The translations under genes and the position numbers were made by a program. Below the pieces are notes generated by a model that was not told the origin of the DNA, did no database searches, and worked only from the letters and a program-made list of their open reading frames with translations. A DNA stretch of 64,000 bases from Posidonia oceanica (Eukaryota > Streptophyta > Magnoliopsida > Alismatales > Posidoniaceae): assembly GCA_037176725.1 (NCBI GenBank), contig JAZBRS010000077.1, positions 7,502,001-7,566,000 on the forward strand, read 5' to 3'. Positions 31,695 through 43,200 of this stretch are shown here, piece after piece (within the stretch, counting starts at the first letter, position 1; every line of letters starts with the position of its first letter).

Positions 31695-34253
31695 ATGACC
31701 TCTACCTCCGCTTCTACCTCCATGGTGCAACAAAGTCAAGGCCCATATGGGTTCTTATTCAGAGCTTCAACTTCACAAACAGAGGAGCCAGAGACCCCTA
31801 ATTTCTCACAAGCGATGGGCCGATCATTTGAAGAAGAAAGAGAAATAAGCCACTCCCAACCTCGGAGTACCCCGTTTGAGCATACAATTCCCGGGGTGAC
31901 CTCCCAGGTAGTGCCTACAACGACCGCTCCCTATCTATCTGAGGAAGCGGCTAATGAGATCTACCGACCCCTGGCATGGCACCACTATCCCTCATTTAGG
32001 AGCCTACAAACCTCATCCGTCCACCAAACTTCTTTCCCAAACTACCACCAAAACCCATTAACCACGCCCACTCATGCCTACACCTGCACCATGCCATTAA
32101 ACCCCACTCCATACTTCCCTACTCAAAATTCATTCACACCATACCACACAGCACAAACCTATCCTTCCATGCAGCAAACCATGCCATCATACATGACCTA
32201 CCAACAACCACGATATCCTAGGACATCATACCAACCCTAGTATCCTGGAATAACACACTCACCACAACCTCCCGCTAACACACAATCATACCACACTCCA
32301 CATCAAACCCAACCCTTCTTTCCACCATACAACCCTCTATCACCACCCTTCCACCAAACACATGGGCACCTAAACCAGGGACAATATGCCATACCAGGGA
32401 CAGATCTCAAAAGGATGATCGCCGAAGCACTAACAGAGGCGGGAGTTACATCCAAAGCACTGATAGGGTTTGACACATCGAAATTTCCTCATTTTGTTCT
32501 TCCACCTGGATTCAAAATGCCAAAAATGAGGAAATACAGTGGAACAGAGGATCCAAGAGGCCACCTAGCCACATTTGCCATGGATGCTCTGCCCCATCAA
32601 TACGACAACGGGCTTATAATCTATCTCTTGTTCAAAAACTTGGAAGGAGAAGCACTAGGATGGTTCAACACGCTCACAGCATATGATCTCAGTGACTTCA
32701 AGATGGTCCAGGAGAAATTTCTGTGCCAATATGTCCATCACATCCAGCACGAGCCTACAATGAGTGACCTCCTCGCTGAAAAGATGAAACCTGATGAGGA
32801 GTTTGCTACTTTTGCAAGTAGATGGAGGGACATGGCTACAAGATCTAAATGCTATATTCCTGAAAGCCAGGCAGTCGAGATCATCGCTCGAAATGCTACA
32901 GGAGCACTCAGAACAGGGCTACTGATGAGTGACCTCCAAGCATACCCTCAGCTACACGAACGCGTTGCAAGGATCCTTCATCACAAAGAGGATCTACCAT
33001 TCTTAGAGCTCGAGGAAAGCGGCAAAAAGAAGGACACTGGCTATACACTTGAAGGGATCACTGGTAACATGGCACAGGTCTCAATCCAGCAGAAGCAGAA
33101 GGGCCAATACCACTTTGAGCAATCACTCCTGGCCAAAAGGCAACCAACCCAGTATCAGCCAAAGCTGTACCTAAGCCAACCAGCACAGTACCATGGGCAG
33201 CTAGTGCAGTCAATGCAACACCAACAACAACAGCCACCTGATTATCCAGTACATGCCCAGCAAAGATACCAGGGGCAACAACAGGGGCAGAGGAACTATC
33301 ACAACGTTCCTCCTCCATGAAACTACAAAGGCCCTCAGAAGCAAAACTATCCTCTGCTTCCTGAATCAATCCCCGATACATTCAGGATGCTGGTTGAGAG
33401 TGGAGATTTGCAGCTCCCTAAGCCCAGTCCAAGCTATCCAAGCGCTGATATGGCCAAGCACTGCCCTTATCATCAAAACAATGGGCACACCCTTGAAGAA
33501 TGCTTCACTGTCAAAGACAAGATACACAATCTTAACGACAAGGGTGAGATCATGTGGTCTGAGCTCAAAGCCAGACTAAAGGCGGCTCAACAAGGGGACC
33601 AACAAGTGATGCAGATACATCAAGAGCCTTTGTTCAACTACCGAGTAGATCATGCAGATGCAGAGATCATCTTATCAGCTGCTCAGGTTGAGTTCGCATC
33701 CATCCAGTGCATACTAGCAGATCCAGAGCAGAGCCCATCCAGCAAAGGGGACCTTGATTCCCATGAATTCCAGGACATAATCCAAGAAAGCTAGTCGCCC
33801 ATCTACGATGAGTATGCTGATTCAGACTGGTATAAAGCAGAAGCTGCACTTGGTTCACTCTGCCAAGCTCTCCAAGCAGCACAAGCAAAAGCTGATCCTC
33901 CTCCCAAGCCGCCTGATTCTACAAACGGACACACTAGGGGCAGTCATGAGCACTGTGTTCATGAAGGAGAGGTTAATGCAGAGCACATCGGTAGCCACAC
34001 TCCAAGAGGAGGAGGACATCTGATAGCCTCACTCCAAAACAAAGCCACCAGGGGCACACCGCCTAGAATGGGTCAGAATGAGTCCGACTCTGACCCTCTG
34101 AAAGCAAGGACAGGGTGCAAACCAAAAGAAAGACAAGAACATGCGCCACAAGCACCTGATTGCTACACGCCAGGGGCAGACTTCAGCAGTCACCCCTCAG
34201 GTAAGCCCCCTCATCTGGGAAGGGAGGTGCAAAGTTCCACTGAACCCGACTGA
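31695..34253 (+). pseudogene. gag: gag of element C, one frame with three in-frame stops
   Basis: From ATG 31695 a single reading frame runs to TGA 34251-34253, broken by TAG 32238-32240, TGA 33318-33320 and TAG 33792-33794 with no frameshift. Order: N-terminal Pro/Tyr/Gln/Thr-rich part (to about residue 240), gag core (about 270-400: FPHFVLPPGFKMPKMRKYSG, GHLATFAMDALPHQYD, WFNTLTAYDLSDF, FATFASRWRDMA), Gln-rich linker, zinc knuckle CPYHQNNGHTLEEC at about 590-603, then an acidic tail. Gag builds the particle and binds RNA. The knuckle has the CX2HX4HX4C form of the Tat group. No protease domain follows. Absence of frameshifts over 2.5 kb suggests recent loss or stop-codon decay of a gene long kept open. 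Confidence 0.85.
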
Positions 34254-36552
34254 GGACACTGGTCAATTAAAATATGTAAATAAGACATTTTCCTTTCCGT
34301 ACTCTGTTTTCCTTTATTTTTTTCTTTATTTGGTATCTAATGCTAAGTTAGAATAAAATAAATAAAAACGACTGATAAGTGTGGACTATACCCAACAACT
34401 TAGAGCACAAAGTAGAGTTGCCAAAATATTGTCTAGGGTTTCCCAAGCAGAGACCGTCACACCTAGGGAAGGTCCGACCACTGGTGGTGACAACCTGAAG
34501 GCATCTTCAGATCCGTGGGAGTTACATACAATACACCCTTAATTAGCATGCCAAAATCTAGAAAGAACCGAAGACCAAGTCCTAGCCAAGGAAAGAAAGT
34601 TGCATCCTAAATAGAAAAGGAATTGAACAACTAGGGTAACCTTAACCCTGTCCTGTCTGCACATACACTTGCACCGGGGAGGTAAGAGAAAGGCAAGCTC
34701 GGAGCAGAGGCTTATGGTACGAACTGCTTGCCAAATAACTTAGAAAGCGTCTAGAAAAAGATGGCAGCAAAAACTACCCAAACAAAGAGGAAAGAAGGCA
34801 GCAAAGAAGCTGTCCAGCTGAGGAACAAATGAAAAGAGACAGTAAAAGAAACTGTCCAACTAAAAGAGGTCGGCAAAGAGCTGTCCAAAGAGCGAAAAGG
34901 AACATGGCAAAAGCTATTTGTGTCTAAAACCTAAATCCTAGAAAGACGCATTAAGGACCAAAACCTGGCAAACGGAACTCAAAACCTGAGCCGAAGTCGA
35001 GAGCTTACTGCACTTCAAACCTCCTCCATCTATCTCACTCACAGACAAGGGGTAGGAAATCCTAGAAGTTCAGGGACTGATTAAACCAAGGAGACAACAA
35101 TCAAACTAAGGCTAGGATGAGGTCCCAAGTTCTCAAAAGACTAAGCATGTTAGAAGGGACAGTCCTCTCACCCTAGATAATATAAGGCAATACTACAAGG
35201 TCTCTAAGTAAGAAGGTTATGACCACACTCATCAATCCAAAATATCAAAAAAAAAAAATCAGAAAATCCCAAAATACCAAACAAATCATAAAATCTAAAA
35301 ATTTAAAAAATTCAAAAAAATCCAAGAAAACCAACCAAAAAGAAGTACCATCCACCCTACATACAAGTGAAACTTAGTAAGTAGGAAAACTGGAATTATT
35401 TTGGCTGGTGATGCGACAATCATTTCATCTCGGATTTGGAGATAGCGTCCTACCCAAGCGTGCCTCACGGCTTGGGTGCATTTTTCTCAACAAAGACATT
35501 GCTTCTGCAATAATCTTTTGAGCATCTACGGATGACTCACAATCGGTGTCTACTGGGCTCTGATTTTCCATCTCTCAGCTGAGGCCAAGACTAATTCCCT
35601 CCACCTAGTTCTCAAGTAGTATTGATTAAGGGATTACTTTATCTCATACACAAGTATAACTTAGTCAATCGCCCTAGGAACTGGGAAAGGTTCACCTGTG
35701 ATTACTAACGTCTTTTGTTAAGTGTGCAGGTACAAAGCTTACAACATAAAGAATGAGCTCATGCCTAAGGGGCTCATAAAGTGTGCAAAGGCACACCCAC
35801 TTTGACTAAAAGGCAAACCCTGGTTTGGCAAAGGAAGGGTTCACTCCCTCACCCAGTTCTCTAATCATAGAACTCCTTTATTTGCCAGGTCGAGTTGTGG
35901 GACGATAGTCCTTTCTCGAGAGTACCGATCACACTTGAGGACGGAAAACACTTGACCACAACAAATTGCATTCATTCATTTTGCATATGTCCATATGGTT
36001 TGGGACCAACCGTACCCCGCCGGCCTAACCTAGCATATGGACCATTCCTTGCATCGTATGTTGCATTTGCATTTGTTTGCTTGAATCATGCATCCATGCA
36101 TTTTCTCATATCATTGGAAGTGGAGCACGGACGAAGCATTGTTCTCCAAGAGTGTTAGAAACCCTTAGGACATGTGATTCTCCTAAAGCCAACCCAGTTC
36201 CGACCAATCCTTCTATCAATTCCAATCCGAGTAAAATCTCAAACATGACGCCATAAGAGCACTCCTTTTCGATCGTGTAAGGGTCACGCCCCACAGTTTT
36301 CTCCCTAGCTTTTGCCCTGTTGAAGTACATCTCTACATGGTTGACAGGTCTCGACATCGGCTGCGACACATAGTTCCGAAACCGACTTGACCCCTCTATG
36401 CCTGAGTCTTCAATATGATGGCAATTAATCGAACCACCCGGTCGTTCGGCAATCTCTCGACACCGAGTCCGTTCACCCCTTCTTCTTTTTTATTATTATC
36501 TTCCTTTGTGGCGAATTGTTTGAGGTGGAGCTCCCCTTTTCAGGAAATGCTC
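34254..36552 (+). other. Non-coding 3' part of element C
   Basis: No domain and no long frame. 34720-34930 has short GCAAAGAGCTGTCC-like repeats, 35240-35340 is A-rich with AAATC(C/T)AAAA units, 36040-36110 is GCATTTGCATTTG-rich. This occupies the place where pol would be expected. Confidence 0.65.
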
Positions 36553-36631
36553 AATGGGACATCGTTCTTACCTTAGACTCGATCTTGTTCCAAGATCAAC
36601 TCGAAGGAGGGGCATCTGTAGATATCCCATT
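36553..36631 (+). promoter_or_regulatory. Inverted-repeat structure around PPT and LTR start of C
   Basis: AATGGGACATC (36553-36563) pairs at 10 of 11 positions with GATATCCCATT (36621-36631), which lies at the LTR start. Between them GATCTTG-TTC-CAAGATC (36581-36597) is a perfect 7-bp hairpin, followed by the PPT and LTR boundary. Same layout as in A and B with unrelated stem sequences. Confidence 0.65.
36604..36616 (+). other. Polypurine tract of element C
   Basis: AAGGAGGGGCATC followed by the LTR start TGTAGATATC. The GGAGGGGCATC-TG core is shared with A and B. Confidence 0.82.
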
Positions 36632-36985
36632 TTCGCATTTCCCAGAGTTCATAGAGGACAGGGACTTCTGAGGCACCAAAGATCACATGTCGAAGGCTTA
36701 ACAACACATTTTCCAGATCTTCCTTGATTTCTTCAAGCACCACTTAATCCTACCTTGACTCAGGTTGTTAGCTGTGGTAGAGCCAACTCACTCAGACTCG
36801 TGGCAAGTCCGAGTACCCTGAATATCCTTTATTTCTACTCAGATTCGTGGCAGATTTGAGTTAACAGAGATGCCTTCTTGATTTCATAGACTATCTGTAG
36901 TTTCCCGGCCTTCTATCTTGTTTCTCTGGCCAAAACCTGGAAAATAGGGCTGGAAATGACCTGAGCTCATTAGTTGCCAGCTGAA

Positions 36986-37471
36986 GAGGCGACCATCATA
37001 GGTGCCATTTAAGGAGGCGACTAAGACGGACGTCTTTACAATAGGCCAGCTACCTTGTAGCCAACTGAGGAGGTGACCCGGATAGGCGCCACATCAACAG
37101 GCGACCATTATAGACGTCATCCAAAGGGGCGACTAACAAGTCATAACCGCTTTGGCAGTTGCTTTTCCACGGTCAATTCCCACTAACCCCTCAACCATTA
37201 GGCGCCATCTCAACAGGCGACTAAACGGTTGCGGAACTGCCTCGGTCTTTCCCACGATCCTTGACCATTAGGCGCCGCTACATGCGGCGACTAACAATCG
37301 TGGTCTCCTTCGAACCTCTTTTCCACAGTTATTTCACACAATCACCTCAATTGTTAGGCGCCATCTCAATTGGCGACTAACTATCGTGGCCTCGTTCCCG
37401 GGTCTTCCACACTTTGACCAAGCGGTTGCTAGGTTTAGGCGCCACTCTAACCGGTGACTCAAACTAACTAC
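36986..37471 (+). promoter_or_regulatory. GGCGCC/GGCGAC dyad repeats in U3 of LTR C
   Basis: At least six copies of a 27-bp motif of the form TTAGGCGCC, nine variable bases, GGCGACTAA. Clear copies are at 37083-37105, 37198-37224, 37268-37294, 37354-37380 and 37436-37460. Each is an imperfect palindrome. They lie 50-540 bp upstream of the TATA box, so binding sites for a transcription factor are plausible. Confidence 0.65.
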
Positions 37472-37522
37472 CACTTTTCTAGAATTTTTTGAACTCCAAC
37501 CGTCCCTACACTCCTTGGAGTT

Positions 37523-37530
37523 TATAAATA
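37523..37530 (+). promoter_or_regulatory. TATA box of LTR C
   Basis: TATAAATA between the dyad array and the region retained in both LTR copies; transcription would start near 37550. Confidence 0.65.
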
Positions 37531-38205
37531 GACCCCGTGGGTCAGTGTTTGACACCCGGTCATTCTTGGAGAGAGAGCCCCCTCAGTCAGGTTAGAAAGA
37601 GGTCTTCTGTAGGTTTCAGGGTTTTGAGCTCCAACTTTCAAACAGCTAGAGTTTCCAAACCAGAAACCCTAGTCTCCACCCTCTATCCAGAGAGAAACCC
37701 AAGATCCCAGATATCACTACAACCCCAACTACGATCCCAGAGATCTCGAGCCTAGCCGGAGCTCCGACCGTGCCTCCACTTCTACTCCACTGCAAACAGC
37801 ACGAGGGTGAAGGGAGTATCTTCTTCCAATCTTTCTTATTACATCTCATATTGCATTCCTTAAAATAGGACCCATAGCATATGCATGCGGGGAACAACCC
37901 CCAGTTAGTAGTAGATTCGTTTGTTAATATTGTTCTTCGTTTGTTTTTTTTATTAACAGTTACTACACGAACTAATCTAGATCTTTGATTTTCATTTGTT
38001 TTGAAGGGAAAGGAACGACGCCTACATAACACGAGGAAGCCGCTAAACGACATCCAGTCGTCGATCTAGTGGTCCAAGGACCCACATTTTCACAATCTCC
38101 CCCTAGGTGTCTTGTCCACCCAAAGGCGAGTGGCGATCACAACAAAGCTATCGACATCGTGGAAGCGCCGGCATCTTCATCTTCAACACCCCAAAAATCC
38201 ATCCA

Positions 38206-38831
38206 CAGTGGTGTGAAATGCTGTCCAGCCTGCGGTAGGTCTCAGCTAGGACGACAGGTGCTAGGTCGATTTGGCAGGTCACTACAGCAAGGGCGATCTC
38301 CGCAACTTCAATAGCGACCGTCATCCAGCCATGGCTAAAGATTAGCTCGCCTAGGAAGCGGGTGACGAAGCCGTGGAGCCATAGTTCATCTCCCAATGCG
38401 GCGTGCTTTTTGGAGGCTTCCTCAAAGTAGTTCAGACGGAGCACAGGTACAGATCCATCAATGCAGACCAGTCTCTTCTCGCAGCTTTGTGTAGAGAGCC
38501 CAATTTGCTCCCTCAAGACGGCGACGTAGCCAGTACACCTTGTGAATACAGCTAGCCCCATGAGCGTAGAGAAGGTGCAGATCCAGCGTACTTCCTCCAG
38601 CATGAGCGTTAGTTCTGTCCTGCCGAAGCGAAAGACATGGTGCGTTGGCTTCCAGAACCTAGCAACAGCACATAGAAGATGTCAGCATACTTCAACATTG
38701 GTAGCCTTCAAAAGTCTGGGTGGGATGCCCCACAGGCTTAGCTTCGCATGGTCAGCCTTAGTGAGCATGGCAATCCACTCTTGGAGAGCTCCAAAGCAAT
38801 GTGTCGGAGTCACTAAGGTAGGGAAACCCAT
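38206..38831 (-). pseudogene. Extra ORF (DUF7745/plant-mobile-domain-like) of element F, truncated
   Basis: ATG at 38831-38829 opens MGFPTLVTP, matching MGFPTLLTP of the A copy. The frame is interrupted once by TGA (38682-38684), then continues through WKP.HH.FRF-like and LEEVRWIC segments to GDELWLHGFVTRFLGELIF and IDLAPVVLAETYRRLD, and is then cut off by LTR C. These last segments match the A protein closely. Related proteins occur as an additional ORF in plant Tat/Ogre elements; their role is unknown. Non-functional through truncation and the stop. Confidence 0.75.
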
Positions 38832-40292
38832 TGCAGGAGAGAAAGTGAGTGGCTGGTGTAGACTCTTCGAGTACCTGTAGTTAAAGTTGTTCATCAATCT
38901 AGAACATGTACAGGCATATAATACTGACTGTCAGAGAAGCAGATGTGCATATAAAGCTGATAAAGCAGTTCATAGGTTACAGCTAACAGTCAGATCACAA
39001 AATCTAAGCACATTTGGCTATGCAAGGGGGCTTTGCCTGCACAGGGCGAAGTCGCACAAAAGGCACTCTTGTCCTCGTCCGTGCGGAGCGAGCAGACAAG
39101 GGAAGGGGGCTTCGTCTGTCTAGAATGAAGTCACAAAGGAGGTACGCTTGTCCTTGCCCTGCACGGCACAAGGGAGCAAGCGAAAAGGGATTTCGTCCGC
39201 CCAGAGCGAAGTTGCACAAGGATCAGGGGTGGCGTCTGACTGTGCAGGCCCGCGGGGAGTTCCGAGGTACCAAGGTTGTTCCGCTACCTCTAAAGTGATT
39301 ACCCTGTCTCTGATTACTGATGCATTCCTCGAGCTGTTGCACTGGCAGTGATAAGTTGCTCTGAGGCCTGGCGGCGGTCAACCTGCCTTGGCAGAAGTAC
39401 TGTCCTAGTGCCAAACTGAGCCATGCAGAGTGGGAGGAAAGGGTCAAAATAAATGATTTGATAGTGGATAGATGCATGCATGATTTATACTAAATTTCTA
39501 TTACCCTCAGCATATGAAGTGCATGATGCCTGCTGCAAAGGAAAGGAGCCGTCTCTGATTCACCAGACTCTACTCAGATTCCTAACTGTTGGTGGCACTT
39601 CGGAATGGGTATTGGTGGTGCTTGGGTGGTGGTGTAGTGAGGACGGGCTCCATGCCAAACTCCTAAGGACCTACACCTACTCTTTTCATCATTTTTTTTT
39701 TCTTTTGCTCCCACATAGGTGTGCAGGTTTCCCCTATCCCTGGCTTAGAGATAGTGGGCACCTGGTTTGGAGCTAGGGAGCTGCTTGCTAGGAAAGGGTG
39801 GCTAGGCCCGGTGGGATTTGTGTATTTCCCAGGCACAAACTTTAGCTGCTCTCTAAGATAGGTGAAAGGGGCGGGATCACGCTGCTTGCCTCTTTTCTGG
39901 GGTTGACTTTTGTCTTTCCTCCCCCTCTGTTTTTTTGTTGCTTTTTTTCTTTTCTTTTCTCTTTTCTTTCTTGTTTTTTTTTTTTTGGCTTGCAGGCTTC
40001 CACTATCCCTAACTTAGAGGTAATGGGCGCCTGGCTTTGAGACGAGGGGCTAGGCCTTGCAGGGCTTGCAGACTCCCAGGTGTGGATTCTGAATCATCTC
40101 CAAGGTAATTGGAGGGACAGGGTTATGCTACATACCTCTATCTCTAGGGCCAACTCCTTTCTTCGCCTTCTATTCCCTTTTCTTTTGTACCCAGGCTTAG
40201 ACATGTAGGTTTTGCTCACACTCTCTCACACCCTAGGATTTTGTCTCTCTCTGGAGGTGTAAGTCCTAGAGGGGTTTAGACATTTCGTCTGT
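38832..40292 (-). other. Upstream region of the extra ORF in F, with an ~80-bp repeat
   Basis: Counterpart of A 50412-51570. 39020-39230 has about three degenerate 80-bp units (GGGCTTCGTCTG, GAGCGAAGT, CTTGTCCT) missing from A. 39690-39720 and 39920-39990 are T-rich on the plus strand. A short pyrimidine tract ending CTCCTGCA lies on the minus strand immediately before the ATG. No other coding sequence seen. Confidence 0.6.
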
Positions 40293-43200
40293 TGTAGCGA
40301 TCCCGATCGGAATCAGGCTCGCTATTTAGCGGCGATTGGATCCGAGGAAGAGGCTCGACTCGAAAACACTTGAAATCGAGGAGAAAAGAGAAAGATAAGA
40401 CAAATCAGAGTCGCCACCATGTCTTTTAACGAGAGACAAGGAAAACCGGGGGAAATGCATGAATTAACATGCAAAACCAAGCAAGAAATGCAAAGCAAAG
40501 CAATGCAAAGGAAACAAATGCAAATACATGCAAATGAGATGACTCTAGCCTAGGATAAGGGCAGTACGGTCATTGCAGGCCAAAAGACAGGGCAAGGACT
40601 CCTATTACGTGCGGGGAAGGTGTTAGGCACCCCCGACACGCCCAAGAATCGGTCTTTCTAGGCTTACGCTCGCATACGCAGGGAAATGCAGGATTGAATG
40701 CCTATGTGCCTATGAATGCTCAAGGTGTGCTCTAAGTGGAGAGATGCAGGGCAAGGAAGTAAACGTGCTGTCTAAGCGCTCAGCTACGCTGTCTGTGTTC
40801 CGAACCGGGCGAAACCTAGCTCGTGAGAACTCCAGGCAGTAAGCATCACAGCCCTATATGCAAATGCAAGCGAAAAAAGCAAAACAACGGTAAAACCAAG
40901 CAATGCAATCGACATGCAAGAGAAAACGGCGTAAAGCACGCAAAACGAGGCAAAAAACAAGAAAGCACGCAAAACGGTGCAAAAAGACAAGGTCGGCATG
41001 TAAAATGGGCGAGAAAGCAAGACGGCACGCAAATCGATGCAAAAGGCGATGACAGGCACGCAAAACTGTGCCAAAAACAGGGCGAGCGCGCAAAACGACG
41101 TGAAAGACAAAGCAGGCACGCAAAATGGTGCCAAAACGAGAACGGGTACGCAAAACGGTGCCAAAACAGCGAGATAAAACCTCGGAAAGCTGTGCGAATG
41201 CTAAATGCAAAGAAAAGATTAGAAGCAGAAAAAAGAGAAGCAGAACAGCGCATGTGTGAGAACAGGCGCTGTTCAGGGCCACACAGAGTAGGTGTGAAGA
41301 CCTACAAAGGGGAGGGTGAGCAAACAGGGGGATTACCACCTCTTTTGCGACCATTTCTCACTGAACCGTTCCACGGTGTGTCTCGCATGCTGCCCAAAGC
41401 TCGCGATGCGATCGGATCGTGGAAAAGGGGGAAGAAAGTCACATTAAGTGGTAAATCCAGGGAAAACTCAACACAAAACACATAGGGAAACGCGAAATGG
41501 AGATCTGAGTTGATAGACAAGAAGAGGAGGCCCTATTCTACATACTCAAAGAAACAGGAATCGAAAACGAGGAAAACTATGCAAACGGCATGCAAATGAA
41601 TGCAATGCAGGGGTTCAGGAGGACATACCTGGAAATCCTGGAGCCTGATCTGAGATCTGCTTGGTCCATGCTGAAGAGCGCTTCGCTGCGGTCGCCTGGG
41701 CAGCTTGCTTGAGAAGATCCAACGGCTGGATCGGAAGATATCGCAGCTTCAAGGCAGAAGGGCCAGAACAGGGGAGAAGAACAGATCTAGGTGTTCAAGA
41801 GGTCCTAGGGGTGTGCAAAAGGTCCTCCCAAGTGAAGGGGAGCTAAAAGTGCTTAGTGTGTGCAGAGGGATGCTAAAATGTAAGACTAAATAAATGCAGA
41901 ATGCATGCACAAGCAAGAAGAAACAAGGGGAACAAACTTGGAAAAGACAGGAGTTCAAAAGCATTTTTGAAAAAGAAAAGGGGCTAAAATGCAAATTTTC
42001 ACAAAAGATGGGGTCCACAGAGGAGGATTTTGAAAACAGGAGAGGGCAGAGGGTTATTTTGCAAAAGACTGGGCTCAGAAAGCTAATTTGAAAAGAGGGT
42101 ATGCATTGGAAGAAGTTTTGAAAACAAAAAGAAATTAGAGTGCAATTTTGAAAAAACTGGGGTCTAAAATGCAAATTTTCCAGAAAACAGGGTCCTGGGG
42201 AGTCTGGGAATGCAAGTGGAGGGTCTACATGCAATTTTGTAAGCATAGGAGCTAAGATGCAATTTTAGGGGCAAAACAGTCTTTTCACATGGTTTTTAAA
42301 AGATGCAAGGACCTATGTGTGATTTTTGAATCATGCAAGGGTCAAATATGCAATTTTGTATGGTAAATATGCTCTGAAAACACTGATAAAGGACTGATGT
42401 GCAATTTCTGAAAAACCAGGGGCCAAAATGCAATGCAGTAAGCAAAAATGCATGCAAATGGTTACTGTCCATTTAAAATGGACCTAAATGCAAATCTGCA
42501 AAAATAGGGGGGAAAATATGCAATGCAGTATGCAAAAATTAAAAATAAAACCTAAGTTACTACAGTGCATGGACCTATATGCAAAATCAAAAACATGCAG
42601 GGATGCAGAATGCAATTTCATATGGTAAAATGCATGCAATTTAAATGAACTGATTTAGGGCAGGACTTATATGCAAAAATAAAAAACAGAGGGGCTAAAA
42701 TGCAAAAAGTTACAACAGCACAGCACAGTAACGAGACTAGATTGCAAATACAGAAAAGCATGAATAAAAGCTGCAATTTAGCATGGTTTTTAATTAAAAA
42801 CTAAGCATATTAAATGGACAGAGGACTGAAACGCAAAAGTTAAAAAACTTAAGGCAAACATGCAATATCTGCACAGAAATCCTATAACTAAGAAAATAAA
42901 TGCACAGTAATGCCGGCGGTGGCTGGCACTGTGGCAGTGAGCCACCGGCACTCACCACCACCGACACAGGGGGCTTGGGGAGGCGTGAGACGGCGGAGGA
43001 CGTAGCCGGCGACCGTGCGGAGCTCTGGGAATCGTCGGGAGTTCGTTCTGCTAGGCGGAGCATCCGGAGATCAGGGGACCGGCGCCGAAGAAGACGGGAA
43101 GACTGGTGAGCTGCAGGAGCGTCTGGAGGGCTTGGAAGCCGATTCTGGTCGGTAGGAAAGCAGCAGGAGGAGGAGAGAGAGCGGGGGAGGGCGAGAAGTA

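Larger units (their letters stand above)
29733..38205 (+). mobile_element. Element C: gag-only Tat-like LTR retrotransposon
   Basis: It consists of a truncated 5' LTR (9823-9925 plus 29733-30299), leader, gag with three in-frame stops, about 2.3 kb of non-coding sequence, PPT and a 1,589-bp 3' LTR. No protease, RT, RNase H or integrase motif is found in 34254-36616. The CX2HX4HX4C gag knuckle and PPT relate it to the Tat group, but LTR and leader are unrelated in sequence to A, B and D. It is inserted into the older element F, whose extra ORF resumes at 38206. Confidence 0.85.
36617..38205 (+). repeat. 3' LTR of element C (1,589 bp)
   Basis: Begins TGTAGATATC after the PPT and ends CCATCCA. 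Its last 665 bp match the two pieces of the 5' LTR. It holds a dyad-repeat U3, a TATA box at 37523, and the undamaged target site of element B at 37639-37643. Confidence 0.9.
38206..40292 (-). mobile_element. Element F: internal fragment of an older Ogre-like copy
   Basis: Aligns, with many differences, to A from about 49790 to 51570 (extra ORF and its upstream region). The left side is cut by the insertion of C, the right side by the insertion of A at 40293. Together with 9222-9822 it is the remains of one minus-strand element that received both insertions. Confidence 0.75.
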
